Positions 23,601-36,476 of a stretch of DNA of 64,000 nt are shown here, one piece after another. The stretch's first letter is position 1, and each line of letters starts with the position of its first letter. The DNA is taken from positions 8,927,186-8,991,185 of the forward strand of contig NC_081144.1 of the NCBI RefSeq assembly GCF_958295425.1. Direction: 5' to 3'. Under the pieces are notes generated by a model. The model was not told where the DNA came from. It made no database searches and saw only the letters and a program-made list of their open reading frames with translations. The position numbers were made by a program, and so were the translations under genes. The DNA is from Solea solea. Taxonomy: Eukaryota; Chordata; Actinopteri; Pleuronectiformes; Soleidae.

Positions 23601-25724
23601 TGCTCCCTTCAGCTCCCACAGCGCTTTACAGTCCATTTGGGGACGTGGGATCACATAAACATATACTGATAATCGTACATATACAACTCAGTGTGCAAAG
23701 AATACAAGAAAATACAAATGAGACTGGCGTGTACCCCTCATTTTATTATGAGAGGAACCACATGAACTGGCATGTATATACAAAATGCGAAAGTTGGCAT
23801 GATGATGTATTTCCCAAAAAGATGAGCTCTTCCTTTAATACGTCGGTTTCATATGATATTCCTGAACTGTGTCGTAAAATTAGTACACTTACACCGAGTT
23901 TGTTTTCCAGGACCACCATTCTCACATCAGCGCACACCAGACCACATGATCTACTATGGTCAGACAACAAGTGAGTCGGACTTGGACAGATACCTAGAAT
24001 CACTGAAGTTCTTGTGGCGTAGACGCTCGCAGAGCAGGGAGACTCCCATCATCATCAACACCATGGGCTGGGTCAAGGGTCAGTAATAACATAATATAAA
24101 CAACTAGAATTACGATGGTTGTAAGCCGTGTCTGAATATGTGCTCGTCTTCCACAGGATTTGGGTTCCAGCTACTAGTGGACATGATTCGCATCTTCCCA
24201 GTCTCGCATGTCGTCCAGCTCGGCCATGGTGGTGTCACACAGTGTCCCGCCCTTACTCCAGACTTTCTTAGGACGGCACATGGGTGTCAGACCCACCCGC
24301 CAGCTCAGACAGCAATGGATGAGTTTACAGAGAACCACAGTCCCCCAAGAAGCTACACTCACCTTATTATACAGTCAGAGTTTCAAGGAGTGGCACGTCA
24401 AGGAGCTGCGTAAGTGGCACCACTATCAGCCTGTGTTTGGATTCAAATAATAATAATGAACGTTTTCATTATTAAATCCATTGGCTTTATTGTCTGTTTG
24501 TGTTGTGTATGACAGGAAACACCAGCGCAGTAACGAGCACAGAGAGCTGTCGTTGCTGGCTTACCTGAGTCAGCTACAATCTCCTGAACCTGGACCAGTT
24601 AGACCGCTACACAGCCTCACCCCATACCAGGTAGATGAAAAAGATAATGCAATTGTGTTATCTTGTTTAGATTTTCTTCTCTTCAGAATCCACAAGGGTT
24701 GGCATCATATTAACACTTAATCATTTTGGGAAATATACTTAAAACCTCTCTTGCTGAGTGCAATACAACAAGATGGAAGATGACTGTAGTGTACGGAAAG
24801 CACAAAGCTGCATTCAGGAGGTGATAAACTCAGATTAAAGAATGGAAGCAGGGGAAACATGTTTGGCTTCAAGGATTCACTTACCAGTTCCTGTCAATTT
24901 TACCAGCCAAAGCTTGTTACCAAGATATATCATATTTCCAGTTGTCTACTCCTGATAATGTAGCATTTCTTGTTAGACTGAGTAATATACTTGACTGAGA
25001 ACATAAAATATCTCACTCTGATCCCACAGGTGCCACACACAGCTGTAGCTTTAGGTGTGATCCATTGCGAGGTGGTGCCAAATCACATGCTTTATGCTGC
25101 CAACGCCACACTGGTGGGGCTCTGCTGCCTGGGAGAAAAAATCGTAAGCAGAGGAGGTCCAGTCCTCTTGTCCCAGGCACCCATCTGTCCATGTGTGGGC
25201 TTTGGTATGTACCTCATTTAATGCCCATGTGCAAGGTCATGCAGACACCTAATTCTTCCTTCAGTATATTTTGTAAACCGAGAACTGAAAATGGATAAAA
25301 TAAAATCCCAGGTTTAAGTGACCTTAGGTCAAAACCTCTATAAATGTTTTCTGTGTTGTGAATTCCAGGTGTGCTCCGAGGTGTTGACATGGCTCGAGGT
25401 CTGTATTTCCTGCTGACTCCTGTAGATCCCTCCATTCTACGCAAGGTCAACTGTCTCCTACTTGGAGCCATAACGCTGCCTTCCTGCATCCTCACAGCAC
25501 AGGTCAGATGACAGTTGTTATCTCTAAAACACCCGTCAATGCTGTCAATCAATGTCAAAAAGGCTTGGTTTTACCATAACTTAACAAAACCTCTGTCTGT
25601 GTTTCAGGCTGGCTATAAGGGGGAGATGCCCTATGTGACCACAGACTACAGTTTTGATGTCACCGGTGCAGGAAAGCTGCGAGTCTTTAAGGGACTGATG
25701 AGACCAAGTCAAATAGGGATGTAA
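20628..25724 (+). CDS. nol9: Polynucleotide 5'-hydroxyl-kinase NOL9 (ribosome biogenesis)
   Basis: Twelve coding exons: 20628-21098, 21205-21418, 21516-21646, 21789-21924, 22409-22505, 22772-22869, 23911-24078, 24157-24409, 24516-24630, 25030-25204, 25369-25502, 25608-25724. Borders are GT-AG and phases agree, giving 702 codons plus stop (human NOL9 is also 702). The N-terminal 130 residues are Lys-rich, fitting a nucleolar targeting region. The P-loop GTKNVGKS is at about 330-337. A second conserved kinase motif, YLEADLGQTEFTPAG, follows in exon 6, and NTMGWVKG in exons 7-8. Human NOL9 phosphorylates the 5'-OH left when LAS1L cuts ITS2, allowing 28S and 5.8S rRNA maturation in the nucleolus. 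Exon 10 ends CVGFG and the last exon ends PSQIGM. The gene is divergent to zbtb48, and no TAS1R1 lies between them. Confidence 0.95.
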
Positions 25725-28204
25725 TGACTTTCTCCACAGAGCACCACCTGATTTATTTCTCATTACCTTCTTGACTGTTGTCTTACGTCAACCTGTCAGC
25801 ACTGGCTGTAGATTGTACAGACCTGACACTGAGACAGGAATTTGTTTTCTCTCTCTCTCGCTCTCATTTCAAGATTCATTGTGACGGTGACGCCAGGGAG
25901 ACAGACTTCCCTGTTGTTAGATGTCATATCACATGGACAATAACATCACACCTTGTAGTTAAAGCTCTTGTTTGTAGGTAACATTCCAAACATGAACACA
26001 TAGAGCTGCCAGAAATTAAATGAAAAGCAACATGTGTTCAGACTGCTCTCTTTTTTTGCTTTCAAATGCTTTTATCAACCAGTGTCGCTACTAGTGGCTT
26101 TTAAAATGAAAGGCATAGTTGTTGTCGGAGGCAGCAGTGCAACACCAACTCCTGTGTGCCACAATACAAAAAGGGATTTTTTTCATAGATTTGTGAGGAG
26201 TGTGTGGTTTACAAAATGTCTCAAAACTTAGTTGCCAGTTATACATGCTGTCGAAAGTCAAGCCAATGCCTTTTGGTCGTGAAAGCCTTTTCAGTGAGAG
26301 TCTGTTTAAGCTGGTTCCATTGCAGTCAGCACTGATAGTGTCTGTATCTCATATAAACACATTTTAAGAAAAAAGCTATCACCTCAGCTTTTTGTTTCAC
26401 AGTTGTACACATCCAGGTAGATTTCAACTAGGCCATTTAACTAGTATATGCAGGATGCATTATAATCCCTGATTCAGACAGTAGTTTGTTTTGTGGGATA
26501 AAATCAAATGAAAGAATCCTGTTTTGTCAGTATTACATTTTCACGTCAGTCGGATGTTCACCTGAAATTGATCTATTTTTATTGCAGACCAGCACTGCTT
26601 TAAATGTTGTGCTTTTGTTATGCTGTTTAATACTTAACACTTAAGTGTAACTGCATTTATGGGTCATTCAAGGAGAATTTTTGTAAATGTTTACAGTTTA
26701 ATGTGTAGGCTTGTGTGGGATTACATCAAGTACAAATCTGGTGCTACAGATTGTGCCACAGGGGGGCAGCAAATGTGTGTTGAAATTTTGCTCTGAACAA
26801 CAGCAGATGGTCACAAAAGGGTGAAAGAAAATTCAATAAAAAGTGTAAAAACACAATTCTGTTTTAGGTGAATTTTAATAGATCATTGTGGTTTTAATAT
26901 CAAATGATGGTAATTCGAGATCAGGCTGTAAACTGACATTTGCATTATCTGACTGAAGGGATTAAAAGCATGGCACTTGGTCGTAAACACACACTTAAGC
27001 TGTGGAGAATTGCTAATTTGTTAAGTGGGCTGTTTTAATGTCCCCACTCTTCCCCCTTGCTGTTCTTTGTTCACCGTTCCCCGCCTCTTTATTGAGGGTG
27101 AGTGCATACACACACAGCACAGCAACATTTTGGCAGAGTCATTGTTTTGGCTTTGTCACATCAGATGTTTTACCAACGACCTCATGCAAACCAAAGACAA
27201 ATCCCTCTGTAGTGGTGCCGCCAGACAAAAGCCTGCCTGTCCCTGAGTGGTCAGAAATAACAACACACATCTATCCAATGTATTCCTAATATGCAACATT
27301 CAACATTTAGTGGATTCATAACCATACAAAATAAAAAAAAACATATGATTGCATGTCCACCCTTTAGATTTATCTGCCATGAATGTGCCAACTTAAAATC
27401 TTCCAAAAATATGTTATGTTTCTGGCTCTACAGTTGAAAGAGAAATCAAATAAAGTGAAGGTGGTAGCTGTATTACTGTTCAAAACCATGATTTGATTTA
27501 AAATAATGATTTGATCTTTAAATGATTAATGATAAATAACAAAACTGACCGCTAATAGTATTTCGTAACAAATTTCAATGATGTTTTAGTATTTTTTTTC
27601 TGAAAATTGCACTAAACAAGTTTTGTTAACCTTTCAGTCACTGTATTTCATTACTTTTTAAACATTTTAAAGACTTAAAAATAATGTGAATCATGAATTT
27701 ATTAGAATGTTTAATGGTTTAGTTTGAATATTGGTGTTGAATCAAAATGACACAATGTTGCCATGCTTGGATCAATACTGCTGGAGTCCCTTGTGACCAA
27801 ACGCAACAGCAGGGCACCTTTTAACTGCCTTTTGCCCCTGGGACTTGTAAATGTTTGACCCCCGGGTTCAGCGTGTGGTAATCTGATTAAACATGGTAGT
27901 TAATTAAGACAAAAAAGGCAGAATGAATTCCAAGTCATGTCTTGTTCTGTCTATCTAAATAATTTTTTCATGTTTTTTATACTTGTTGCAACTTTTTAAT
28001 TTTGTGTCTTTGTTGTATTTTGTCTCTTTATGAAAATGTTTAATATTCTTTGTAGAAGGCACATGTGGTTGTGTGGTTGTTCTGAGTCTCTTTGTCGTCG
28101 TGTGCCAGTTATGTGTCTCTTTATGGTAGTTTGATGTGTCTGTGGTTTATGGTTGTTTTGTCTCATTTTGTGTTTTTATAGTATTTTCTTTCACATTTTA
28201 TAGT
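25725..28204. other. nol9 3' region and intergenic sequence
   Basis: Includes the nol9 3' untranslated region up to at least the AATAAA at 26835-26840. After that the sequence is AT-rich, with no gene recognised. Confidence 0.55.
26835..26840 (+). promoter_or_regulatory. Candidate polyadenylation signal for nol9
   Basis: AATAAA about 1.1 kb after the nol9 stop codon, in the sequence AATTCAATAAAAAGTG. I saw no clearer plus-strand signal closer to the stop codon. Confidence 0.4.
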
Positions 28205-28690
28205 TGTTAAATGTGTCTCTGTGGTTGTTGTGTCGCTCTGCTTTTGTTAATTGACGTTTGTGTTGATCCTTGTGTCACTCTTTGGTCATTTTGTTCATTG
28301 TTAATTTTTTTCGTTTGTTTATGGTTCCATTTTGTGTCTTCAATTTGTTGTTTGCATCTGTTTTGTGGTGTTGTGTGTCTCTTTTCTTTTGTTAATGGAC
28401 GTATGTGATATTTTTTCACGAGTGTGGGCGGTTGTGTCTCTGTCACTCTTCGGTCGTTTTGTTCATTTTTTCGTCTGTTTATGGTATTTGTGTGCCTTTA
28501 ATTTGCTGTTAGCGTGTCTGTGGTTGTTGTGTGTCTCTTTACTGTTGTTAATGGACGTTTGTGTTCATTTTTTGTGATAATTATTAATGTGTGTGGGCGG
28601 TTTTGAATCTTTGTCTTTCGGTCATTTTGTTCTGTTCAATTTGTTCTTTTTTTCCGCCTGTTTACGGTCATTTTGTTGGTTGTTTGTGGT
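28205..28690. repeat. Degenerate T/G-rich tandem repeat, unit about 150 bases
   Basis: The anchor GTTAATKGACGT recurs at 28246, 28391 and 28547 (spacing 145 and 156). Each is followed by variants of TTTGGTCATTTTGTTC and GTGTGTCTCTTT, so about three diverged units are present. The strand is almost free of A runs. The Cys/Leu/Val-rich open frames here are repeat artefacts. Confidence 0.7.
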
Positions 28691-28851
28691 GTTTTTGTGT
28701 CTTCTTGGTTACACAACTTTCACACAGGATCCATGAACAGTAACTGAGGCTCTGACACAGTTTTGACTCCTCGGGTCCACGGGTCTGAACAGAGTCCAGA
28801 GGCTTGAATGCGCTGTGGAAAGTCATGAAGAAGTCGTGTACGTCTCTGGTG

Positions 28852-28875
28852 AGTGTGTGTGTGTGTGTGTGTGTT
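28852..28875 (+). repeat. (GT)n microsatellite
   Basis: About eleven GT dinucleotides, with a one-base interruption at the end. It lies roughly 100 bases upstream of the CpG-rich plekhg5 leader. Confidence 0.9.
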
Positions 28876-28959
28876 GTGTGGACGTGATGTTGGTGTCTCT
28901 GGCGCCTCTAGCTGCGACACTGCGTCACTCTGAAACTAACTGCAGTGAGTCTTTGTGGC

Positions 28960-29633
28960 CCCAGGTTGAGTGAATGAATGGAGGAAGCCGAAGGTTGATC
29001 ACTGAAGGCGGCGAGGAGAAGCATCAACAGCGGACGGTGTGTTTACAACTTGGGCTGCTTGTCGTGTGGAGCTAAGAGACGGAGACACGTCCAGACGTGG
29101 ATTCGCTGGTCTAAAGTCAATGGACACACTCTCCTCCTCGTTTTAATCCCATTCTTGCGCCGAGCCGAGCTGACTAACGTTGTTCACTGGACGTCGTCGA
29201 AATTTCTTGTTTTCAGCAACAGGTCATTTAGCGCCTTTGTTTGTGCTGCGTCCAAACTTGCAGCTTCACCGCCTGTGGTTGTTGGAACGGCGTTAACTCC
29301 TCGTCACATGAAGCGAGGGATGCGTTTTTGCCACTCTTTCCCGTGCGTTCACCGTGCAGCTTTGTGCTCGCCACCGACCAGACTGTGCAGTCTGTGCGCA
29401 CTGAGGAGGGCGACAGCGGCAGAAACATTTGAAAATGACTTATTGGAAAGAGCTCATTAAACGTGATTGAGACTGAGACACACGGACACAGACCTTCGAG
29501 GAGCCGGTGCTGGTTTTTTTTCTTCCGTACCAACAAGCATCGCATGCCTACATGGTGCCAAACAAGTGGAGCATGAATTCAGTTATGCACAAGTCGCCAC
29601 CAAGAAGCTGGCTTGGTCTCAGATTACGACTGA
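28960..29633 (+). promoter_or_regulatory. plekhg5: CpG-rich promoter/leader and distal first exon of plekhg5
   Basis: A CpG-rich island-like stretch runs from about 28960 to 29420, followed by a consensus donor (CTGA|GTAAGTA) after 29633. It lies 3 kb downstream of nol9 on the same strand, where PLEKHG5 sits in human synteny. The leader contains a 136-codon open frame (29050-29460) and other short upstream ATGs that do not look conserved. No TATA box is evident, so the start site is unknown. Confidence 0.6.
29552..29633 (+). CDS. plekhg5: plekhg5 distal alternative first coding exon (partial gene)
   Basis: After an in-frame stop at 29474-29476, ATG at 29552 opens 27 codons (starting MVPNKWSMNSVMHKSPP, basic, ending LRLRL) plus one base, then the donor GTAAGTA. 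The phase-1 end fits exactly the phase-1 acceptor at 47863, which encodes recognisable PLEKHG5 sequence. Assignment to plekhg5 rests on strand, synteny and phase. The peptide itself is not one I recognise, so the exon could instead be a leader whose ATG is not used. Confidence 0.5.
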
Positions 29634-31962
29634 GTAAGTAAAAAATTCATGATCAACCTTTCAATAACCCACCATCTTTAGTTTGTATCAGGCAGCATCT
29701 CAATAATGAGTCACCTCAGTGCTTTTGTTCTGGGACAAACTCAAAAAGAGATTGTGCTCCATGCAGATATAGAGAAGAACACAGCAACTCTCTTTGATCC
29801 TCAGGCACCACATCATTGTTTCATGCTTTTCCTCCAGTCATCACAGTTAATGGCTGGATTTGGCAAGTGACCTAAGCAATTATCCCAGCTGGAAGCAGAG
29901 GTATTTTAGTCTGGGGAGGAAAGTACACCCTGATCTGAAAGTTGAAGGGACAACTCTGCAGCTGCACACTCACATCAGAGACATATCCTCCTGTAAATAA
30001 CTAACACTATTTCTTGTATTTTCCCCATGACCTGATATGTGTCCTCCCAGCTCATAATTCAAAATCAAAGATCAAAGTAAAAACTGGAATATCTAGTCTT
30101 GTCTGTGGTTGCAAGAAATTGATGAATCTGCAGTTTCATGCACCTTGAATAGATAGATCAAATACATTTTGACAGTAAATGTTTTGAGTTCATAATTTCT
30201 CACAGGCTGGCTGTAAATGCGTTGGCATTTCATGAGTTTAGTACAGTGATGTGAAAATGGAGTTTAAAGTCTAGCAACCTTAATTGGTTAATTGATTGAG
30301 TCTGGAACCCCTCACTGTTCCAGGCCACCAGAGTCTTTAAGCCTGTCTTAAACACACGGGTCTAATCTGGGACCAGATGTCTCGTCTGGTCTCTGTCCAC
30401 CACCGAAAAACAAAAACAGAGACACACTGATGTTAAGAGTGGCAGTCATAAATAAGGGACATTTGTCTGAAGAACATACGATGCTGTGGATTAAATTAAT
30501 ATTGTCATGAGCATGTTTTTATTTGTCTGGTTTACAGCCCAACACTGCAAGTGTCTGCAGGCATTTAATCGATTAACTGCAATGCAAAAAGCGACAGGAC
30601 TGTGTGAATTATGATAAATTATGATATGAATATACCCAGAACAAAGTTTTTAATTTACATTTTCTGCAGAACCTGAAATTCCTTACATTTTACGACCTTA
30701 TAGCATGAAGGTCCACTGTTGGAAGGCAGTGTTGTTGTCGATGCTCACTGTTCACTGCTCACATTTGATACATTTTCTTTGCACTTGGAGGGTTTTACTT
30801 GACTTTGACTGGCTTTAAGTCTGAGGTTCAAAGTTACAGACCATGGAGACATCAAGTGAAAACAGTCTTACCACAAAACCTATTATTAGCTCTTCTGGAG
30901 CTTTCAGTCAAGTCATCCACCTCATCGACAGATGGAGTTTGTTGCAAACTGATGGATGTTCAAATTTCCACTTTTTATTTTGCAGACCAGAGGTTTTAAG
31001 TTCACGCCGTTTTGAGCCTGGAAACAGAACACGGTCACTTAATTGTAGGTGATCAAATTTTCAGTTATTTCTCATTCATGTTGACCTCAATGTTAAGCTC
31101 AAGAGTTTGTTCAGCTCACGCAGATCAGCTGTTCTGAGGCTTTTGATCAGGGCACATGCTCTTCATCATGAGACGGGAATTTTCCCAATCCACACCAAAT
31201 TGTGGACACTTGAATTTCTATTTTAGGACTATTAATGCTTACTGGCATAAAAATCTGGAGATAGGGAATTTATTACTGACTGTCGAAACAATAGCTTAGA
31301 AAAGTGCCCATTTAGTAACTGTTATTGAGCTTTTGATCATATCACAAGCTCAATAGCACTTCACATGACAAATTGTATGCCGGGGAAGGTCACATGATGT
31401 CTGTCGATGGACTTTGTTGAGATGGCTTTTGTCAGCAGAAATGTGTGTTTGAAAGTCAAAAACATCTGCACATCTCTGAGGGAATATTTGAATGTTTAGT
31501 CTTTCTGGTGCAGCCAGCAGATATAATCCCAGTTCATATGTCATGTAATGTGTTTGTGTGTGTGAGGGATTTTGGTCTGGCTTGTGGCTTGTTACAGTTC
31601 AAACTTCCGTCTTCATACTGTCTTTCCATTGTTACCATTTTTTCCCCGACAGTAATTTCCTTTCTCTTTTCCCCTCTTTGCATTTCTGCCTCTTCCTGAT
31701 GGCGCGCCGGGTCACAGTGTGCTCCTTTTTTTTGTTTTTGTCTCTTGTATTCAACCGCTTCAGGAATAATTACTTCTGCATTAATATTTTTGCACGACAA
31801 CCTCTGTTTCTTTTATGAAAGTCTGCTTTGCATCTGACTTTGCCAGGCTCAGTCGTTACTTTTTCATGGTTCTGGTCACCAGACCTGCCAGAATCTGGTC
31901 GCAATTTTGCTTTTGGTCTGAAAAAAGTGCATAGTAAGTCAAAGCACTCAGCACTGGCCACA

Positions 31963-32205
31963 TTATTAGGTACACAGGACACCTAATAAAGTGTCACAAG
32001 TAGCACACAGTGTGGTCTTCTGCTATTGTAGCCCATTTGCTTCAAGGTTCCGATATGGTCGTCTGCATACCTTAGTTGTAACATTAACTATTGCCTTTTC
32101 ATTTCACCTAGCATCAACAAGGCCTTTTTGCACAGAGAACTGCTGCTAACTGGATATTTTCTTTCTTTCAGACCATGTGCTGTCAACCCTTAAGATGGTT
32201 GTGTA
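31963..32205 (-). mobile_element. Tc1-like transposase relic
   Basis: Read on the minus strand, the segment gives WSERKKISS, then QFSVQKGLVDAR and later GLQ-QKTTLC, interrupted by several stop codons. These match the helix-turn-helix linker region of teleost Tc1-like transposases as I recall it (WSEKEKISS..GRKCLVDARG). On the left, ATTATTAGGTACAC and ACCTAATAAAGTG form a short inverted repeat like the ends of this family. The copy is short, deleted and inactive. Confidence 0.65.
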
Positions 32206-34744
32206 GCTCAGTAGTTTGCATTGCATTCAGCATTGTAATGCATTCTGTTTTGCTCTCTGGTTAAATGCGATAGGTGTTACGGATACCGTTCTCTCTACCA
32301 AGCTCCCCCTTGGAGCTGGCCAACAGAAGCCGTGGAGCCATGTGCAAATACACATAAATACATAGAGAACAGAGAGAGAATTATACCACAGATAATTGCA
32401 ACTGCTAAAACGGCAGGTCAGCATCTGTTTTGCATGCTTTTCAGAAAAAGCTTGTCCGATGTTAGTGGCCCCTTACTCGGTCAGACGGTCGTTTCCTCTT
32501 ACTTGCTTCCTCAGACAATAGTTTTCTGTTTCACAGGCTCTGCCATGATGAACATCTAAAATAATGCTATTGCTGCCTCAATCTGGTACCTGGCTAGGAG
32601 GCGGGTGTGTGTGTGCGTGTGTAGTGCCGTAATGCAATTCATGTTTCTTGAGACTTCACGAGACCTGATTTCAGGCTGGTGGCCTTGGTCTTGCAAGTCT
32701 GGTTTTCTGCTAAAAGACAGTATGGGGAGTGTAGACAACCCCCCAATCTCCCCGCAACAAGTCATTTAACCATCACAATGACTCAGAAGCTGATAAATTA
32801 CAGTAAAACATCCTGCATAGTTCAGTTTTAAGCCCCCAGACAATGACTATTGATAGAAAATAATTTCCTTCCTTGTATCCTGTCATTTCTTTATCCTGTA
32901 TGTGGATTTTTACTTTGATCGGAAACCTAGAGCCGTTTTTATTTGAGCACCGATGTCTCCCCTTTCACTTGCAGGGGGATTCCCCTTTGAAAAAACGGGC
33001 TTTGTTGTCGTTAATAGATGACAACTCTGAGTCACCAGATCAAGACTGTGGGTATAAACTTGTCATTGGCCATGTCCCATCGGGCATCCTTATCCCATTT
33101 GACTATGGCCAGTTGCTGTATTTAAAGTTTTTTTTTGTTACTCGTGAGCAGCAATCGACATGTTTGAGGAACATGCTTTTTATTCTTGATGAAATGTTTT
33201 CATTTTGGGAATTATCTGTCATCAATAACAATGATTGCCTCCCCAGTAATAATAAGTCAACCTACAAGTTAACCCTCTGTTCCCGCTATATTAATGGGTT
33301 TTGGTTGATAACATCTACATTTAAATCATGGATCAGGCTGGGTATTGATTGAAAATCTTCAAAATATTGATTTGGACTTTGATACTTTTTTCCGATAATA
33401 TTCTTATTTAATGAAATCTATTTTAACAATAAAAATTACATTTACACATTTACACATTGACACATTACAGTAAATTCTAAATGGCCCGATTGCCATCTTG
33501 CAGTTTAACATGGAGCAACGTTTCTGCTATTTATTCCACCAACAGTCAAGTGTGTCATTAAATTTGCCGTGTCACTTTATGTCGTCTCAAAATAGCTTTA
33601 TTATCTAAACAAGCATCAGCCTCTTAAAACACAACACAGACATGTTTAGTGCCTCCTCTCCTTTGAAGAATAAACTGCGTCTTTGGTTATAACTTCCTTT
33701 CCTTTTTTTTTAAATATTCAATACCACAAAAGTATTGCAGTTCGATACACAGTCCAACTCATGCACAATAAAGACTTACTGCTTCATCATTTTAACCAAA
33801 ATAAACAATTGCGTTATTAACCGGCGCATTAGATGTGCTGTCAGACTAATTTCTTTTTAAATTCAGTAGCAAGAGCAAAGTGTTTCGAATGACAGATTTT
33901 GTTGCGCTCATCAAAATCTGGATGTAAAAACTTAATGTAAAAACGTATCCCTCAGTTCAGACTGAAAACACAATGCTATTAGAATGGAGAGAATACAGCA
34001 CTTAACTTATGATATATAAACCCCCAAACCACTCAGAAATGCTCCACAGAGCTGAAGGGAAGCTGCAGACTCCGGTGATTGTTTAGTCATGTGATATATA
34101 TTTTTTGCAAAGTATTGATTACAGCTGCAAGCAAAACCAAATAAGCAAATTTCCCAAATTGAAGACTCACTAAGCACAGGTTAATATCACATTACATGAC
34201 AGGTGTTGTGGCTCTCTGCACTTCACTATTTACTGTCAAGGATGAGGTCATTGTCATAGGCGTGCTCACAGCTGGAGGCTTACTTTCCTTCTCCTCCTCT
34301 CTCACGCATCTTTTCCCCTTCACACTCATCCCTGACAAAAGACCGCAAGGACACGTGGAAATGGCTAAGAGTGAACAGAAGCGGATACTGTTCTATTAAT
34401 CTTAATACTCAGCCTGTTCTGACCCTCATTCTCAGCACGTTTGTGTAGCAGTCGTTCTCATTTTGTGGGACATTACTTCACAGTGTATTCATATTTCACT
34501 GTGTGTAGTGTTTTGGTTCTTTTCTTCACCCTAAGGGGGGTATTCTTGTCCTCTGTCCTCATCCAGCGCTGCTGTTACTGAGACGGAAAACTGTATCCTT
34601 CTGTTTTATGTATTTAGGTAATCTGCATAGGCTTTAAAATCACAATGTTTTTTTTTGTGAGTCATGTCACTCAGCTACTTTCAGACAAAATTGAACAGCT
34701 AATATGATGAAACACACACCACACATGTTTGTGCTTCATTCATA

Positions 34745-35002
34745 GTGACAACCCTCATAGACATAATGCATTCCCTAGCCCCTTAACCCAACCTTAACCA
34801 TCACAACTAAATGCCTAACCCTAACCTTTACCCTACTCTAACCTAAAATCAATTCTAACCCTGACCCCAAAACCAGGTCTTAACCCACAAAAGCCCTTTA
34901 AAGACACAAGGACCCCCATTTGGCCAAAATGTCCTCACTCACCATAGTTTATACAATTGTTGGTCCTCACAAAGCCACAAATACAAGAACACACACACAG
35001 AC
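34745..35002. repeat. Teleost interspersed repeat with degenerate telomere-like core
   Basis: A C/T-rich stretch contains repeated CTAACCCTAACC-like motifs (34815-34870). It is followed by TTGGCCAAAATGTCCTCACT and TTGGTCCTCACA, a combination I recognise from many fish genomes as a dispersed repeat. Not a true telomere array: the hexamers are irregular. Confidence 0.55.
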
Positions 35003-35936
35003 CTTCTTAAACTTCATTTCAGCGTTTATCTCTGAAAGTGCCCTTCCACACTTATAACCTCCACCCTGGCTAAATTACTGTTTATGGATCTTGCAGCCTT
35101 CCACTTTGCAATAACTGTACTTTTATGGAATAAGTGTTTTTGAATTTCCAGCTGACTCTGTCATTGGCTTCTCAAATGCAGCCCCCATTGCAATTTTAAC
35201 CAGATTGTTTCAATTATGGGATTATTCATATCAACAACTTGAAGAGTGGTTGTGTGTCTCTCTGAGCTGTTGCTGGTTTAATGATTGGCTGTTTAAATTA
35301 CACAATGTCTCATAGTAATAATCTCACACCCTCACATCAGTGCTCAGGTTATCATAAGATACTGCTGTAAAGAAAATAGTGAAAAAAAACGTTGTTTTTT
35401 TTTCAGTTCACACATTTGACTGTATAACATATGTTGGTCCAGACTTGCATACTTGCATAACTGTTTGATGGAATGCTATAAAATCTGTCTAGGGTTCAAG
35501 ATGATTTACCATCCTGATGTGATGATCCTACCACTATAGTGCAGAACATAGAAATGATTGGAATATTTGTCTGGCCTTATCAGTATGTCAACACTTAATT
35601 TTTCCCAGTTTTAAGAGTAATGGTATTCTCATCAGCCTCTCACTTAATATTTTCCAAAGTGACACGCTATGTAACAGGTGATAAACATTGTTGTGGAGTT
35701 GCAAGTGTTAATATTGATTAAACTGCCAATCATGTTGAATATTCAGTCAGTTGTTGGTCTATAAAATATAAGAATAGGGTAAAACCACACCTTTTTACAC
35801 TAAAGCCAACTCTGACATGTTTAAATGTTTTCACTCAGTGTAAAGTTGCCACTTGTTTTTTTCTTAGTATATTAGTTTATTTTTGTCGAAACACTTTATG
35901 TATGGTAAGCTCTGCTTTGCCATCGCACTATGGCCA

Positions 35937-35964
35937 TAGTAGTAGTAGTAGTAGTAGTAGTAGT
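35937..35964 (+). repeat. (TAG)n microsatellite
   Basis: About nine perfect TAG triplets next to a repeat containing TAGTCCGACTTGGTC. Confidence 0.95.
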
Positions 35965-36476
35965 CCGACTTGGTCAGGCAATCGCACAGCTTTCAGAGTC
36001 TGCATATATAAGCCTCCGTAAGTGGTGCTGTATCTCTCTATAAGATAGTGTGTATTGAATTAGTTTCCTGTTGACCTTTATGTCACAAAAAAGTGAACGG
36101 CGAGGTGGATCGTTCTGTGGTGCTTAAGCATAAATCTTATGTATTTGTCGGTTCAAAAGTGGTAGCTTTCGCTCTCACTGACCCCATTGTGTTTTTTCAT
36201 TTCCGGCAACAGTACTGCGTTTATGCGTTGTCTCCTACATCCGGGTCAAAGACCAGGGAGGGATTTTTGTGCATGTGCAGAATGCTAAGTCGGACTCCAG
36301 TCGGACTAAGCATATACATGCAGGAGTAATTGAATGAATTGCATTATCAAGGTATGTTAGTCCAACTAAGACTAGCTCGATTTAAGTCGGACTAACATGT
36401 TTACATGACAATAAGAAAACCAAATTATTGTCTTAGTCCGGCTAAAATCAGACTTTTAACATGCATGTAAACACAC
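35964..36476. mobile_element. MITE-like repeat with multiple TTAGTCCGACT motifs
   Basis: The motif AAGTCGGACTAA and its inverse recur near 35963, 36284, 36298, 36388 and 36441. The right part carries ACATGTTTACATGACAAT and CATGCATGTAAACAC, ends typical of non-autonomous DNA transposons in fish. Superfamily and exact borders are not clear; two nested copies are possible. Confidence 0.5.

Noticed and set aside
28207..28577. Cys/Leu/Val-rich frames on both strands
   Set aside because: They are produced by the T/G-rich tandem repeat and look like membrane proteins only through composition.
29050..29460. 136-codon frame in the CpG-rich leader
   Set aside because: It ends before the donor at 29633 and has Arg/Ser/Cys-rich composition typical of GC-rich untranslated sequence; kept only as a possible upstream ORF.
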